Part shown: positions 1 to 14,200 of the stretch, piece by piece
Layout of the letters: each line of letters starts with the position of its first letter
Numbering within the stretch: position 1 is the first letter of the stretch
Origin: Ophthalmolycus amberensis
Taxonomy: Eukaryota; Chordata; Actinopteri; Perciformes; Zoarcidae
Assembly: GCA_024529925.1 (NCBI GenBank)
Contig: JAFEUB010000817.1
Span: 284,001-348,000 of the forward strand
Direction: 5' to 3'
DNA: 64,000 nt
Made by a program: the position numbers and the translations under genes
The notes under the pieces: model-generated
Told to the model about the DNA's origin: nothing
The model's input: the letters and a program-made list of their open reading frames with translations, nothing else
Databases searched by the model: none

Positions 1-2993
1 AGTTGAGGACTGGCGACCCCTCTATCTCTGACAACTCCTGACCTTCATCCCCCTATCAGAAGTCAATGATCTTCTCCTCACAGGGGCCTGTATAAGAGGC
101 TTAGGCCCGCGTGATCCCACTGCCTGTTTGCTTAACCTCTGCGTGGCTGCCTCAGCCGTGCTAAGCTTTGCCCACAAGAGCTCATTACCTCTCAGTCTCT
201 CTCACCATTTCCTCCAGCCGCTGTAGCAACTGGAACATGGGTTTAAGGGCCTCTGATTATGGACACTGTTAAACCCTTCATACTAAAATATCCGTACTTT
301 ACAATATAAGTTAAACTCATGTCATGTCAACACATAATGGCAACATTTTTCTAACTATATTTGGAAATGTTGAACGATGCTGGCAGGGCATATTATTTTG
401 TAACGTCAGCATTTCGCTGTCCCACGGTAATCTTTAACGGAACATAAAACCTGTCGTGTCATTACGGCCATGATTGGAGTAAAGGGGAGATGGCACAGCG
501 TCAGCATCTTACCACATGTAGCCACAGTTCCACTGCAGTTAAATCGAATATTTATTGAGCTTTTCATCGAGATGAACAACTGTTTATACTGTTGCATGCA
601 TCGTGTAATGATGTTTTGCAACAAGGCTGGGGCCCGTCCCTGTATATGTATGCAGCCTGAAAAGGCCCTGCTGCAGTGAAATTGAAAGAAGAAGGGGGAA
701 AAAAACTCCTCCCCGCTATGGGCACTGTGGCTTATTATTCCTGACATGCTCTGTTGAAGCGCTGATTTGAAGTGGGCCGGTGCTGATAATTCGGAGCGAG
801 ACAGATCGCTGTGATTCACGACTGTTTGAGTGGGAGTTCAAACAATGGCGGAGTCGCTCCGAAGTTTCCCCTGCTGGTACTGTTCAACAGTTTGGACTAC
901 TGTCAGCTCACGGAAGGGACTTGTGCTCGAGTTTGGCAGCGCGAGAGTTTGTCTGAGCGTTCCTTGTTTTACGCATACTCGTATTCCGGCCCTCACTGTC
1001 TTTATTTACTGGCTCCTCTTTCTTCTCATCCTCGGAAACGTTGACCTGAGAAGAGGTTTTTTTTTTATGAAAAGGCTTTGTATTCCAGTTATTTTAGTTC
1101 TATCCTGGAGCATGTTCTGTTCTGGCTCCCTGTTGTTTTTGTTGTTGCTTCTTAAATTGTGTGTCCACGACCAGCAGTTACCCATTGTCCCCCACTGCCC
1201 TCGCTTTGTAACCCAGGCTTTGTTGGTCCATTTACTCTTTAATTTAAAACTGATTTAACTTAAGCCAGCTGGCTAGCTTAACCTCTACTCATGACGGCCC
1301 TGAGCACGAGTGGACATTGTCTTTTGTCTGATATTTGTTGGTGTGTATATGTGGAAAGAGATGTGCTTCACCCTAAAATGAACAAATTCCAAGCAAAGAT
1401 GTGCTTTTTATAAACACTAAATGTAGCTACTACAAACGATTCACACTCTTCCCTTCACTTTCTGTCATGCAGTGTTCTGTTGACGGTCAAGTGAGAGCTT
1501 TGTGATCAGACTAGGTGACCGAAAGAGCAACAATGTCACATCCTCGTCAGCATTTCTTTATTTCTGTATGTTTTAGGCTAGTTTTGTTTGTTGTAGGTCA
1601 ACATTTTTTTATTAAAATGTGGAAACTCTGCATCGCTTGTTAGACATTTAGTGGAACACATGAAAATAGAAAATGATACCAGGTTTAATTTTGGTAATAT
1701 TGGTCAAGTTTATTGGTTCACGGTGTTTGATTTAGCACTGCGGGGAAATAAAGGTCATTCTGGAAAAAAAATCAAATGTACATACATCCTGTTCGGAACA
1801 CAAAACCAGTCTCTTATCACCTCGAGAAACTGTTTTTTTAAAAAACCAGAACAGTTTGATGTGCATCACTATTAGATATGTAATGTGAACTTAAACACAG
1901 AATGGGAGAAAAAATGCTCAAGCTACCATTGTCGTATTTTTAGAAACTGCCTCCATGTTAGCTGTAGTGTAGACAACCTGTGAGATTATAAGGACAAATG
2001 TCTTCCCCCCTGCCCTCCATGTTTAATTTGCCCAAATAACCCACCGCTAAAGAGTGTGCTGCATGCTTGTTAAATGTGTTTAGGAAGTCACACAAGCTGC
2101 TCCTGAATGAGTTGCGTCACTCAGTGGTTTACACAAGGTGCCTCCAGATGTGTCTAGTGAAGCCTCTTTACTTTTATTGTGAAAGCCATGCATATTTTTT
2201 TTTTATCACATCCCCGACTCGGCAGTCATAAAACAGTCAAACAGTAGTTCAGACGGTCCTTCACTGGCGGTGACGTCGCAGATAGCAGCCTTCATGTTTG
2301 CCCCGAGTCTTTGCTTACACAGTAACGCAGCCAGCGATTGGTGGTATGCATTTGCAAATGTGCACGCCCCATGTCCCAGTGTTGGTGGTCTTGGAAAGCC
2401 ACCAAGATCACCCGGCTGCTCTGTAATGTGAAAGCAATTAGCAGCCAGCGGTTTTACACAGTGCCGATATGCGTGGAATAACAAAATGGAATGTAGGTCA
2501 GCGGTGAGCCAAAGGTACGCAGTGTGACCGTGGCTTTGTTTGGACAGTTTCTCATTATTTCAAACATCGGAGGGATTGTACGTGTTTGAAGGCACTTAAG
2601 ATACTTATTTGAAGCTACTTTTAGTTCAGCAACACAACTTTGTGTCTTATTGGCCCATAACAACAAAAGCAATACAATCCATAAGGTTATTAAATAGATC
2701 ATGGATCAAAATAATAAAGGATGTAATGATTTCCGGATTCTTGGTAGCGTTCGTATTCAAATTCCTGCCTTAAAATGGGTTTGTGGTGATTTTAAACCCA
2801 GATTTATTTAGCTCCCTGCAGACCTCTTTGATGTCTTCACCCTCCGTTTACTTCATCTGACATTCATTTTAATGAGACGGACATTCTCCCTGATAGAAAT
2901 CTGCCTCCGACTTACGCTGGAATACTGTAAATCAGGGCCACACAATTCACATTGGGTTAGATTGAGTTTCCTCTCTGTGTGTGAGATGTTTTG
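1..2993. other. Non-coding stretch, nothing recognised
   Basis: No gene, RNA gene or familiar repeat is visible. The longest open frame (830-1258 +, 142 codons) has no recognisable domain, is rich in Leu, Phe, Cys and Ser, and crosses a T10 run near 1057-1066, so I read it as chance. The sequence is mixed in composition and looks like unique intronic or intergenic DNA. Confidence 0.6.
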
Positions 2994-3013
2994 GTGTGTG
3001 TGTGTGTGTGTGT
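2994..3013. repeat. (TG)10 microsatellite
   Basis: An uninterrupted run of TG dinucleotides is read directly from the sequence. It is short, within ordinary vertebrate range. Confidence 0.9.
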
Positions 3014-3192
3014 TTACAGTGTGTGCGCAGGGTGCGTGCCCTCTGTCACATCTGGCAGCTTGTGGTTTTTTCATGAACTGCTAAATGAGGGGAAAAATAC
3101 TCCCAGCTGCCCTCAGGAGAACTCACCTGGTGTAGAGCTGTCTAAGTTCCTTGCTCTTTCTCTTGCACTCTGTTTCCCCCCTCGGGCACACA

Positions 3193-3257
<65 letters not shown>
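3193..3257. repeat. Compound (CT)n(CA)n microsatellite
   Basis: A short CT tract of about five units runs directly into about 27 uninterrupted CA units (3203-3257). The open frames encoding Thr-His repeats here come only from the repeat. The perfect CA tract is likely to be length-polymorphic. Confidence 0.95.
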
Positions 3258-3260
<3 letters not shown>

Positions 3261-4934
3261 CTTTAAACAGCCTACTGTTTTTGCATTTTTCTCCATCTCT
3301 CTTACCCTGTCAGTATATGCATGCCTTCTTTTCTTTAACCAGGCTCAACCAAGCACAAGCATGAAAACATGCGCATGACCTGGCCTGAAACATTGACCAT
3401 ACTCTTCAGTAAGATATTCTGTACTTGCGCCCTAACATAACCTCCGCAGTCAGATTGAGAGAAGACGAGAAGGACAGTTTGGCAGGGCTGCGTACGCAAC
3501 CTCTTCACATGGTAAAGTCATTTTCACCTCGGCCGCTGTGGGAAGAGGAGGCCAGGAGCAACATCCTCCCACCCCGCACCTCAAACCCCCCCAGCCGGCA
3601 TATTTCGGTTATCTGAAGGGAGTGGAGCTGGGAGGCATCAGCCCTGAGAGCTGAAAAGCAGCTTTTGTCTCAGGCGACCTTCGAGCCCTCTGCGTGCCGT
3701 TTCTATCAGCAGATCATAAACTATACAGCACAGCTAGAAACACAGGAGGGCAAAAGAACAACAACTAAGGGAGGCACAAATCAACAAGATTAAAGACTTC
3801 AACGCAAAGTAAACAAAGCAGAATGGTTGCCGGCTATAGATCGAACACCAACAGTCCTATAAATCTGTGCACTTTTTACATTGAAGATTGACGAAGACCT
3901 TGACTAATAAGACACGCCGTCAGGGATTTGGCTGCATGGACATGATATTAAAGAGGGACAGGCGGAATAAGAGAGAGGGTTTCCAAACGCTTTATATACT
4001 GAGGCAAGATGCAGAAGTTGCCCTGCCAGCCCCCCCAAAAGAGGCACGATACGTTATCGGTTCCCTGTCTTCTGCCCAGACTAAACCATTTAGCGCTGAC
4101 GTCCAGAAAAGGGAGACTCCATCAGCAGCTATCTGCACCCTTCAGTCTCTCTGCCGGCTTGCTAAAAACAACTCTCAGCCACAGTCTCCCCCTCTCTCTT
4201 CTCGTCTATTCCCTCTGTTCAATCGCCACAATTTCCCCTGCTTACATGTCATATGATTACATTCCTTCTCTGTTCAACGTACTCGTCATTTGCTTCCTCA
4301 TCCTCCACCGACTCTTTCCTTGCCCAGACAGGAAGAAAGCTACCGCAGCCGGGGAGTAATTTCAGGCACCGTGTCTATCAAAGCATGGCTCACAGCTGAG
4401 ATTTAGTAGGCTTACCGCCTTACACTCTTAACCCGTCATTTCAGGATTTCCAGGTTTCACACCAGTTGGGCATTGGATAAACAAGGAGACAGAGTTGCAG
4501 CTGACACACTACAGCTACTGATACGTGGAGAGTCAGACGAGACTGTTATCTCAATATCAGACCCAAATAAGACATTGAGCATTTATTGACACCTTATTGC
4601 ACTTAATGTACTGTTTGCAAAAAGTAATTTTCCATCATTCCGGCAATATTCTATAATGTTTGTGTGAAACAACAATACTCATAAGCAGCTCCTTGTAGGT
4701 TTTTTGGCTCAGCAGACCATCAAAATTGAGGCTATTGTAGGTTGTTTGACTTATAACAGACATGCGCGGCATGTGCCCAAAGCTTGTCCCTCAGATCTGC
4801 TTTTTGATGTCATTGTACCCTTTACAGAAAGGCCACATATCTGCTGTTGTCTTCTGCTCTATATGATGTGTTTTGCCATTGCACCGCCTGCTAGGAGTTA
4901 CAATTTAATCATATACAAGTAGCAAAGATCATAA
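3258..4934. other. Non-coding stretch, nothing recognised
   Basis: No supported gene or repeat. Overlapping open frames at 3888-4256 and 4009-4359 (+) do not resemble known proteins. A GC-richer patch at about 3430-3620 has no convincing splice signals around it. Confidence 0.5.
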
Positions 4935-5162
4935 GTCATCAGGGTGGTGTACTGTAGTTCATAAGGAAAGCCCCTGTTTAACCACAGGGCCCAAGTTCAA
5001 GACCCTGAATTGGTGAACACCGACCCACACCCTTCAAGTGTCCCTAAAAAAGACAGTGAAAGTCTACCAGCCCTGGGAAAGCTCTTCATTAACTGACTCT
5101 GCTCTCTGTAGAGTGGGGAAAATCAGAAGTAAAATGTCCCTACTGGGATCTATAAAGTAGCC
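4935..5162 (+). mobile_element. tRNA-derived SINE, diverged copy
   Basis: The left part holds a weak pol III A-box-like motif (TAGTTCATAAGG, 4955-4966) and, 27 bp further on, a B-box-like motif (AGTTCAAGACCC, 4994-5005), the spacing seen in tRNA promoters. The right end reads GGGATCTATAAAGTAG (5145-5160). This resembles the 'TGGGATCAATAAAGTA' tail that I remember from fish SINEs. Both boxes deviate from consensus, so this is an old copy. It encodes no protein and would depend on a LINE reverse transcriptase. I did not find target-site duplications, and the boundaries are good only to about 15 bp. Confidence 0.55.
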
Positions 5163-6198
5163 CATGCAAATCGGTACACTTCCTCAACATCTGACTTGGC
5201 CTCGTGCCATCAGTGCCACTGGACCACCAGGCTTTCAGCTCGACCCATCCTCTGACTAGCCTTCATAAACAAGAACAGATTAGGAAAAGTGGCTTTTGAG
5301 CAGAAATCCTGAGACTAGTTCTTGTTAAAGCCGCACATAAGTGTGAAATGCAAGACTACCCTGTGTTCATCTTGTAGTCTTTATCTCGTTTGCACCTTAA
5401 CATAGGCCATACGATTTCTTTATATATTCTCTAAATGTATTTTTGTTTAAAAGCGTAGCGTTGACCTAACTTTCACCTGTGTTGGTAAATACTGTGGAAT
5501 TCAATTAACTTGTTACCGCAGCTTGGCTTACAATAAGAAAGCTTTTGCAGGAAGGTGAACTCTGGCTATTTTGGGAGACGTCAGGAGTCAAAACACAGGC
5601 GACTATTATGTCATTTAAAAAAAACAACTAAAAACAATTACCCAACACCAGTTGTTTCTGAAATGTCTGCCAGCATTCTGCTGTTTGGTGTATGTGACTT
5701 TAATGAGCTCACTGATTCAGTGTTTGCAACTGAAAAGGGGCTATGATTTGACTTGACTCAGCATTCCTGTTTCGAGCAGTTATTAACATGTCTGCTATTT
5801 TGTCCGTGTTTTCATGCATATGGTGTTGTAAAGGAAAGAAGTGAGAGATTCACAGGACATTAAAAGTTGCTGGACCGCCAGTCAGGCAATGGTGCGTTTT
5901 ACAGGGAAAGAGAGAGTGAAGAGACTTGACTGTATCTTTGTGTCTCTCATTCCAACGCTGGTGAGTAAAAGACCTTTGGGAGAGCTACTGTACAATAACA
6001 CACTGTTGACGGCCAGTGAACCATCCAGCTCGCGACGTGTGCGTGTGTTTATATGTGTGTGTCTAGCAGAGGCTCATGTACAGCACATCCACTTGCTGAA
6101 ATAGGAACAGAAGCACAGGGATACGACTTGCAGACCAACTCGACAGATATAGGGCTAATGGTGGAGTATCCAGCGCTATCTTTAGTTACCGTCCATGA
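5163..6198. other. Non-coding stretch, nothing recognised
   Basis: I see no gene, structured RNA or familiar repeat. The open frames at 5555-5746 and 5841-6104 (+) are short and unlike known proteins. Confidence 0.5.
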
Positions 6199-6550
6199 AT
6201 GGAAAGAAAAGAGGAGAGGCCAGCAGAGGGTAAAAAAGGGGGGGGGGGGGGCAGCCTGACAAGAAAGGGAATAAGGAGAAGAGGGAGAGATGGTTATTGG
6301 TAGTCATTCAAACATTGTATTGTAACATCTGATCTGACTTAAGAGGAAGTAGATGAGGGGAATAAGGGTCGATGAGAGGTAGTTAGTTGAAGAGGTGAGG
6401 AGAATGAGTGAGAGGAAAATAATGAGTGAGTGAAGGAGGGAGAAGGAGCAAACAAGAGGGTGAAAGAGAGAGGGGAGGGTAAGTTGGGAGGCGAAGGGCA
6501 AATCTTTTATGAGGCATAGAAAACGGGGTGAAAAGAGTAGAGAGGTGGAG
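6199..6550 (+). repeat. Long polypurine (G/A-rich) tract with G14 run
   Basis: For about 350 bp the plus strand is overwhelmingly G and A, with only scattered pyrimidines, and includes a G run at 6238-6251. It is not a simple tandem repeat: GAGG, GAGA, GAGTGA and AAGGA words are mixed. The minus-strand frames rich in Leu, Ser and Pro (6304-6501, 6383-6784) are by-products of the pyrimidine-rich complement. Such asymmetric tracts can form triplex DNA or act as pyrimidine tracts in antisense transcripts. Neither is shown here. Confidence 0.75.
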
Positions 6551-8835
6551 TTGATGCCTGCGGTGGGTCTGAATAGGGGGACCCCATGTCCTCTTTAATG
6601 TCAAATGAATAACTCCTGACCTAACACGGCTCTTTAATTGGTACAACCACCAGCACACACAATCTATCGTCACTGTAAAGTTATAACAAGTCTGAGATTG
6701 AGTGTTGGTGAATTTGTGGATCGTGTGTAAATGCAGGTAAATGAGTGTCTGCCCATTGTGAGAGCAGGGAGACAAGCAGACCAATGAACCAAAACGATGA
6801 CCTGAAAGCTTCTTAAGGCTGCAAAAAATACAAAAAAGCCTTAGAGTTTGATGTTGCTTCTCAGTGGTAAGAGCAATTCTTTAACATTACAAGACGTCAA
6901 TTGAATCGGTGTTAATACCGATAATGATGCTTCCAGGAGCTTTTAAGAACAGCTTTGCTCACTGGCTGACTGTGTGGCTGGCTAGTGAGGCCCCAGCTCA
7001 GGCTATAGGGGCTCTCCCATGTTTGGGAAAAGAAGAGAGGCTCTGGGCCCGTGAGCTTGTAAGATACTCCGTGCATGAATGACGGGGGGGGGGGGGGGCG
7101 GCAGGGTTGGAGGAGAGGAGATGGCTGAAAGAGGCAGCTCAAGCAGAAAGCGAGGGAGAGGGGTTAAGTGGAGGCAGGTGTTCAATGACAAACCTTACAA
7201 CCCCCCACCTCTCCTTTACTCTAGTTCCCCCCCCCACCGACACTGGTCCGCTGAGAGTACAGCTAACCAGCCTAAGAACAGACACTTGTTAGTCATTTCC
7301 CTCTTTCTCTGTTACCTTTTTAATTTTTTGTCGGCCTTTATCCAACCACCTTATCCCTCAGATCTAATCTATCCCACCAAATTGCGCCCTTTCCCTTTAA
7401 TCCCAGGTTTCTTTTCACCGTCTCCTCTGTGTGCTGCAGGACCACCTGGCTTTGTGGTTTGAAATCGTATAAAACTCCCGTTGCTTTAAACAGATGGACA
7501 GCTTTCCCACTGCTCCACTCTGCCTGACCCAGCTGGCAAATTAATTTGGATTGGATTGACGTAAAAAACGTGTTCTCTCATCGTGTTCCAGAGGTTGTTA
7601 AACTCCAGCTCGGGACTAGAGCAGAATAGTACACAAATCCAGGTTTGATTGCTGGAAAAACAGGCAGCGGCTGATTGATGTAATTTTGTAATTTTGCAAA
7701 AAGGAAATTGAATCAGTCTGTGATTGTACATTCTTGCCATTTTAAGTGTAATGTAGTTAGCATCTTTGCCAGTGGCTTTTATTTCACATGTCACATTTTC
7801 ACAAGTTAATATCCTGAGTCTATTCAGTGATTCTTGATGAGGATGCCCTTTTCTGTTTTTTCTTAGGCAGTCTCACTCCATTTGTCACACACAATATCAC
7901 AGACCTCACTGATTGGAATGATGTAGAATGACATGTGCCATTGCTTCTTTTCAAAAGTGAAACCGGTTGATTTAAATTGTCTCTAAAACGTTTGAGTTAT
8001 TCTCCTTACCTCTGACACAAAAGCACAGCTCATTTTGTTAATGTTTTGATTGTTCCATTGAAAAGTACATGTTATTGTATTAATGTATTGTGACACAATC
8101 ACACCAAAATCCATCCAAGCATGAGATTTTAAATACTTGTGTAGATTGATGTCATGAAAATATTTGAGTGCACTTATTCATGGCGTGCTCACTGTACGAA
8201 CTGCAGCGTCGTTATTGTAAAGTGTCTCTGTGCAGATGAGTCAGACGGATTCTTAATAGCAGACACTATAGCGCTCATTTGACCCCTTCTTTTGAATATG
8301 ATTCACAGAGCCTCTATTGTGTGAAGGATGTGTGTGCACGTTTAGAAACAACTGGAATGCTTGGAAGTTGGTATGACTGACAAGTGTGTATCTTCTGGTC
8401 TGCCGCAACATGAAGTGTGTGTCTGTCTGTGACGGAGACAACGATGTTTTAGTCTTTGTTTTAGTCTTTGTTGGTTGTCGTCCCACAGTGACTGCTTCTT
8501 GTTGTGTCCTTGAGAAAGTGCAGACGGCTCTCGGCCTCAGTTAAAACATCTGGAAGAAAGACGTGCGGCTGTTTCTTTGGTCTGAACGTCTGAATCACCA
8601 CCTATCACACACACTCTCACACTTAGATCATCAAACAGCAACCCATACCCACCACACAGCCCACTTCTGGTACGCTTACACTGACAACTGCTTTTTGCTG
8701 AGACGAATGAATTTGAGAGTCCTTCTGTCTGTTCTGTTTCATCTCTACAGCACGTTTGTCTTTCTCTCACTGTCTCTTATAAGACAATGCACATGTATTT
8801 CAATACGATATGGTTTCTTTTTCCACATGTTTTTC

Positions 8836-8838
<3 letters not shown>
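6551..8838. other. Non-coding stretch with poly-G run
   Basis: No gene is recognised. A G15 run (7084-7098) precedes another purine-rich patch to about 7175, followed by pyrimidine-rich sequence at 7200-7260. The frame at 7079-7462 (+) begins inside the G run and is not credible. The rest, 7460-8838, appears to be unique sequence. Confidence 0.5.

Positions 8839-8874
<36 letters not shown>
8839..8874. repeat. (AC)18 microsatellite
   Basis: A perfect run of 18 AC units read directly from the sequence. Confidence 0.95.
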
Positions 8875-8876
<2 letters not shown>

Positions 8877-9892
8877 CATTGAGTAAATCACTCCAACAGT
8901 CAATGAGCAAATAGGGCTAGCAGAGGCTCTGGTCCCGTCCAGAAGAGAGCAGCACCGATATAGACACACATGGATAACAAGCAGGCCCAGAATAGTAACA
9001 ACCATAACAATTTACTGCACTGGTCCGGATTAACGACTTAAAAAGAATGTAAAGTTTTCCTCTAGTCAGCAAGCACCATCTACTGCTGGCATGTATTGTT
9101 GTTTTTGTATTAATGTTGTTGTGTTTATGTTTTAAAGCCAATTCCAATAAGTGGTTGAATGTCATTAGTAACAGCTGATCTGATATTGGTTACTGTTCCT
9201 GTTCCTTACCAGAAAGAAGTCTCAATTATCTTTATCCCTGTAATGACTCTAAACAAGGAATCTGCTGTGGTATAATACTAATCTTATTGAACACTTTGCT
9301 TTCTATCAAAGAGGTAAGCTTTTGAGATGCAGTCTTTTGTTTTTTTCTGTCACACACATCAGACAGCGATAACAAGGTCGCCACTTCATGGCGGCCCCGC
9401 TACCTTATCGGGTGTGCCTGTGTGATAAAGAGGCCGACCTTATCGATATGTTATCACCCACAGGAAGAGAGGCAACATGCCAGACAGCAGCAGTTACAGA
9501 AGGGTGGGGGCGGTAGGGAGACTTTGTTAGTCTGCAATACGAAATAGTCAACGATAATTCCGTTATTGTCCTTTTTGGTTGTACTTTGTTTTGCCTCTGG
9601 TGTCCTACGGGTTATTGCAGCACTCATTTAAGGTATTTTCCCTCATATGACTTTCCTCTCTTTAAAAAACTTTGTAAAAAAAAAAAAGGTTTTGTGTTAT
9701 GTTTGTCTGAGTAACTTGTTGTGTTCCTATTTTCAGGTTGTTTTTTAGCTGTTGATTAAACCTGTCAAACCTAATTAAGCGTCGGGCTGTCTACTAATGT
9801 CCAGGGCCAGGCAAGGAACTAAATCCACCCGAATTCCCTTAGGTTCAAGATCTCAATGTTTGACCAGATGCCAGAATGTCTTGGACAAAGTA
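8875..9892. other. Mostly unique sequence; contains GATA-motif cluster
   Basis: No gene is seen. The only structure I could pick out is the cluster of GATA-type motifs at 9366-9456, listed separately. A short A run lies at about 9678-9689. Confidence 0.5.
9366..9456. promoter_or_regulatory. Cluster of five GATA-type motifs (possible enhancer)
   Basis: In about 90 bp there are five GATAA cores in either orientation: GATAA at about 9368, TTATC at 9405-9409, TGATAA at 9423-9428, TTATC at 9440-9444 and TTATCA at 9451-9456. Two match the full WGATAR consensus of GATA-factor sites; the others have C in the first position. The block is GC-richer than its flanks. Parts are inverted relative to each other: GATAAC..AAGGTCG on the left, CGACCTT..GTTATC on the right. 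Regulatory function is inference. Confidence 0.25.
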
Positions 9893-11203
<1,311 letters not shown>

Positions 11204-11225
11204 ACACACGCACGCACGCGCGCAC

Positions 11226-11263
<38 letters not shown>
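11204..11263. repeat. CA-rich microsatellite with CGCACG variants
   Basis: Variant CACG and CGCG units (11204-11224) lead into a clean AC run (11227-11263). The alternating purine-pyrimidine character, including CGCG, is favourable for Z-DNA. Confidence 0.9.
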
Positions 11264-11264
<1 letters not shown>

Positions 11265-14200
11265 CGCAATGTGTGTTCATACGACGGCAAGGCCAAATCA
11301 TGGAGATTAATAAGTAAAGCCTTATAGAAGAATCAGTGTTACTAATAAAACTATTATCCACTCTAGAATCAAACACAAAGGGCTGGTGTACCTTTTATGT
11401 GAAACACCGGTGCACCAGTTTGTCTGTATAGATGTTTGTGTTTTTCTAAAGTGTGTGTGTGTAGACATTTGTTCAGGCCAGGTGAAAGGATTAAGCAGAG
11501 AAAGGTCAAGGCCCAAAGCCAGTACACTCATTTGTTTGGGGTGCCCCATCAATCATCTGTCTCCTTGTCATCTCTGCTTGCTCTCATGTTCCCCTTTGTC
11601 ATCACTATTCATTAACACTCCCACCTAGCTACGGTATATCTGCCTCTTTTATCGTATCTCCTACTCCCTGTCTTCTCTCTCGCTCTCTTTTTCCCTGTTG
11701 TCCTCCTTATGTCTGTTTTATGTGATGAGGTCAAATAGCGTGAATGCACAGATTCCAGCCTCGATTAGAATGTGAAACTCAAACACACCCTCTCAGTGCA
11801 ACATGTGCCTCTCAGGTTTGTGTGTATTTGCATGCCGACGCTCGCTCCACCCTGTGGTTGGTATATCATTGCAGACAGCTGTCATATATTGTTATAATGC
11901 AGCCTCTTCCTTGAGAGCAGCTGGTTCTTATACCTGTGCTCTCCTCATCCCCTTTCCTGCTGTAAATCCTTGCTAGTCTAAAGCTCGCCAGCCGTTAGCA
12001 TCTGCTTGTACCATGATACAGTTACTGCACAGTGTATAAATATACAGGCCACATTGACCTAATGATCTTTGATTTTTATTAATCGGCAGAATAAACTGCG
12101 TTCAAGGACACTGGACTCAACAGGGGATTCCAGCAACCTGTGTTTGCAGTAGTGGAACAGTGTACAACAGTCTGCAATTACAATGTAAGTCAAGGAAGGG
12201 TAACTAATGGTTGCAGTAGCTCCATCGCGCAAAAAGTCCTCTGGAAAATATCACCATGTTATGCATGTTAAAAACCAGATGCCCCTGATAAACCGTTTTC
12301 TTGTTCACAAATCTGCCCCTGACTTACAGAGACCTTCAACGTCTCACAGTTTGGATAAATCAGTCAAACCTTTTTTCCAGGGAAAAAAGAAAACATTTGA
12401 CAATTAGACTAGCAGCCAAAATGCAGGGAGGCCTAGGATGGAAATATGCAGCAATGAAATCTTTTACTTCACGTTGATATCTGGCACTCATTGGAATGAA
12501 TGCCTTTAAAGGTGGTCAGTGCATGGTGATTTCCTCAGAGAGGGAATTCTTTGTGGATCACAGAACTTATTTCATTTGTTGAGTATTAAAATAGTCTAAG
12601 AGTCTTTGTAGTAACATAACCATAAAATATATTCATACATCTCTAAAAATAGGTTCAACCTTCCCCGAACTGATTTAATTACACCGTTTGAGAGGAACAC
12701 AAGTTTGAAATGCTTCAATTAGCTGATGGTTTTCAAATGCAATAGAAGGAACGTGTGGCTTAAAGTTTAATTCCAAGTTCAACACAAACACTAAAATTGG
12801 AGTAATAGGATTAGCACATGGCTGCAATAGTATGCGGGCCTGGGGCACACCAGTGTAGAGTACAGCTCCCCTCCATTTCTCACCGTGTATCAGTTATCTT
12901 ACCCTCGTCAAATCCTCACAACAGGCAGTCGGCGGTGCAAAACTGACTCCAGATCAAAGTCACAGCAAGGGCACCCCCAACCTCCAGAGTGAATTGAGCC
13001 GGGCTGCAGCCCTGTAGGCATGACCCTTTGAAACTGTTGTCCACATTTGGCAGTTTAGAGCTACCAACCACTTGACCAGCGACCCATCCGTTTAAATAAA
13101 TTCTTATAAAATCAATCTATCCTTAAATTCTTGTATTTAAACCATAGATTTTCACACTAAAAACAGGGGTGGGGGGGGGGGACTTGTTGCCAGTGTATGG
13201 AACAGTTGGTTTTCTTGGTTGGACGCAGGATGCTGCGGAGGTCACTGGGAGGAGTGGGAATGCCAAGACAAAGACTACCAGTAGAGAAGGAATGCTGGTG
13301 TCCTGCTGAGCTAATCCTAGCTGGAAGAAAGGAGAAAATGTGGAAAGCGAGGGAGAGAGGGAGGAGACGATAAGATGGCAAAAGAAGGTCCCAGGGTTTG
13401 GGCAGAAATGGAAAGGGTTGCTTGAGAAAAAATCCTCTTCCCATTCACATAGTTTCTATCTAACTTTCACCTGCTTTCTCTCTATGGCTTGAGGGTGTTC
13501 TCTTTTTTCGCTGGTGGTCCAACTGTTCTCTGTTCAGTTATCGAGGCATTTGGAGTTAATGAGACAGCTCTACTATTTGAGAGGTGAAGTCCTTTTTCGA
13601 TCAGCTTTTCTCAGTCTGTATGGCCCAGCGCTCACTTGTCTTTTTAGTCCTGAGGGGAGTGAGTAATGCCATTTTCACCCTCAAAGGCCATTTATATTGA
13701 AACAAACGCCCAACTCGGACTGTTTTGTTTAAAGACTGGATGGAGGATTTTAGATTAGATCGGACCTTTTCAATAGATTCAATCAATAAGGATTCCCTGC
13801 ACACAAATGCAGTAGATTGTGCTGAGAATCTCAAATGATGTCTCATGTCTCACAGGCATCTGTAACTTGTATATGTTCTGCATATGGGCACGTATAGATT
13901 TTAGGAATCTGTGTGTAGACTGTTATGCTGCTGTGACGGTCAGCGTGCATGAGCGGTTATGTTTCCAATCCAAGCATGAGAAGAGACAGAGCGAGTCTGA
14001 CCCTCTGGATTTAAAACAGATCTTCAAAGCATCCTTGTGAATGCTGCAGAGGGCTGCGGCATCAGATTGACCCCCAGATAGGAACCAGACCAGTTGGAGC
14101 GAAGGCAACATGGACTTACCCAGACTTAAAATGACTAGAAACCACATTTTTAAGTAACGGAACCAATGTGGAAAATGTGATTTGTAAATAGGAAGCACGC

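Noticed and set aside
830..1258. 142-codon frame with hydrophobic stretches
   Set aside because: Hydrophobicity comes from T-rich sequence including a T10 run; no signal peptide or domain pattern holds up.
3193..3257. CRISPR-like or minisatellite array
   Set aside because: It is a plain dinucleotide repeat with no spacers. No regularly spaced direct repeats with unique spacers were seen anywhere in the window.
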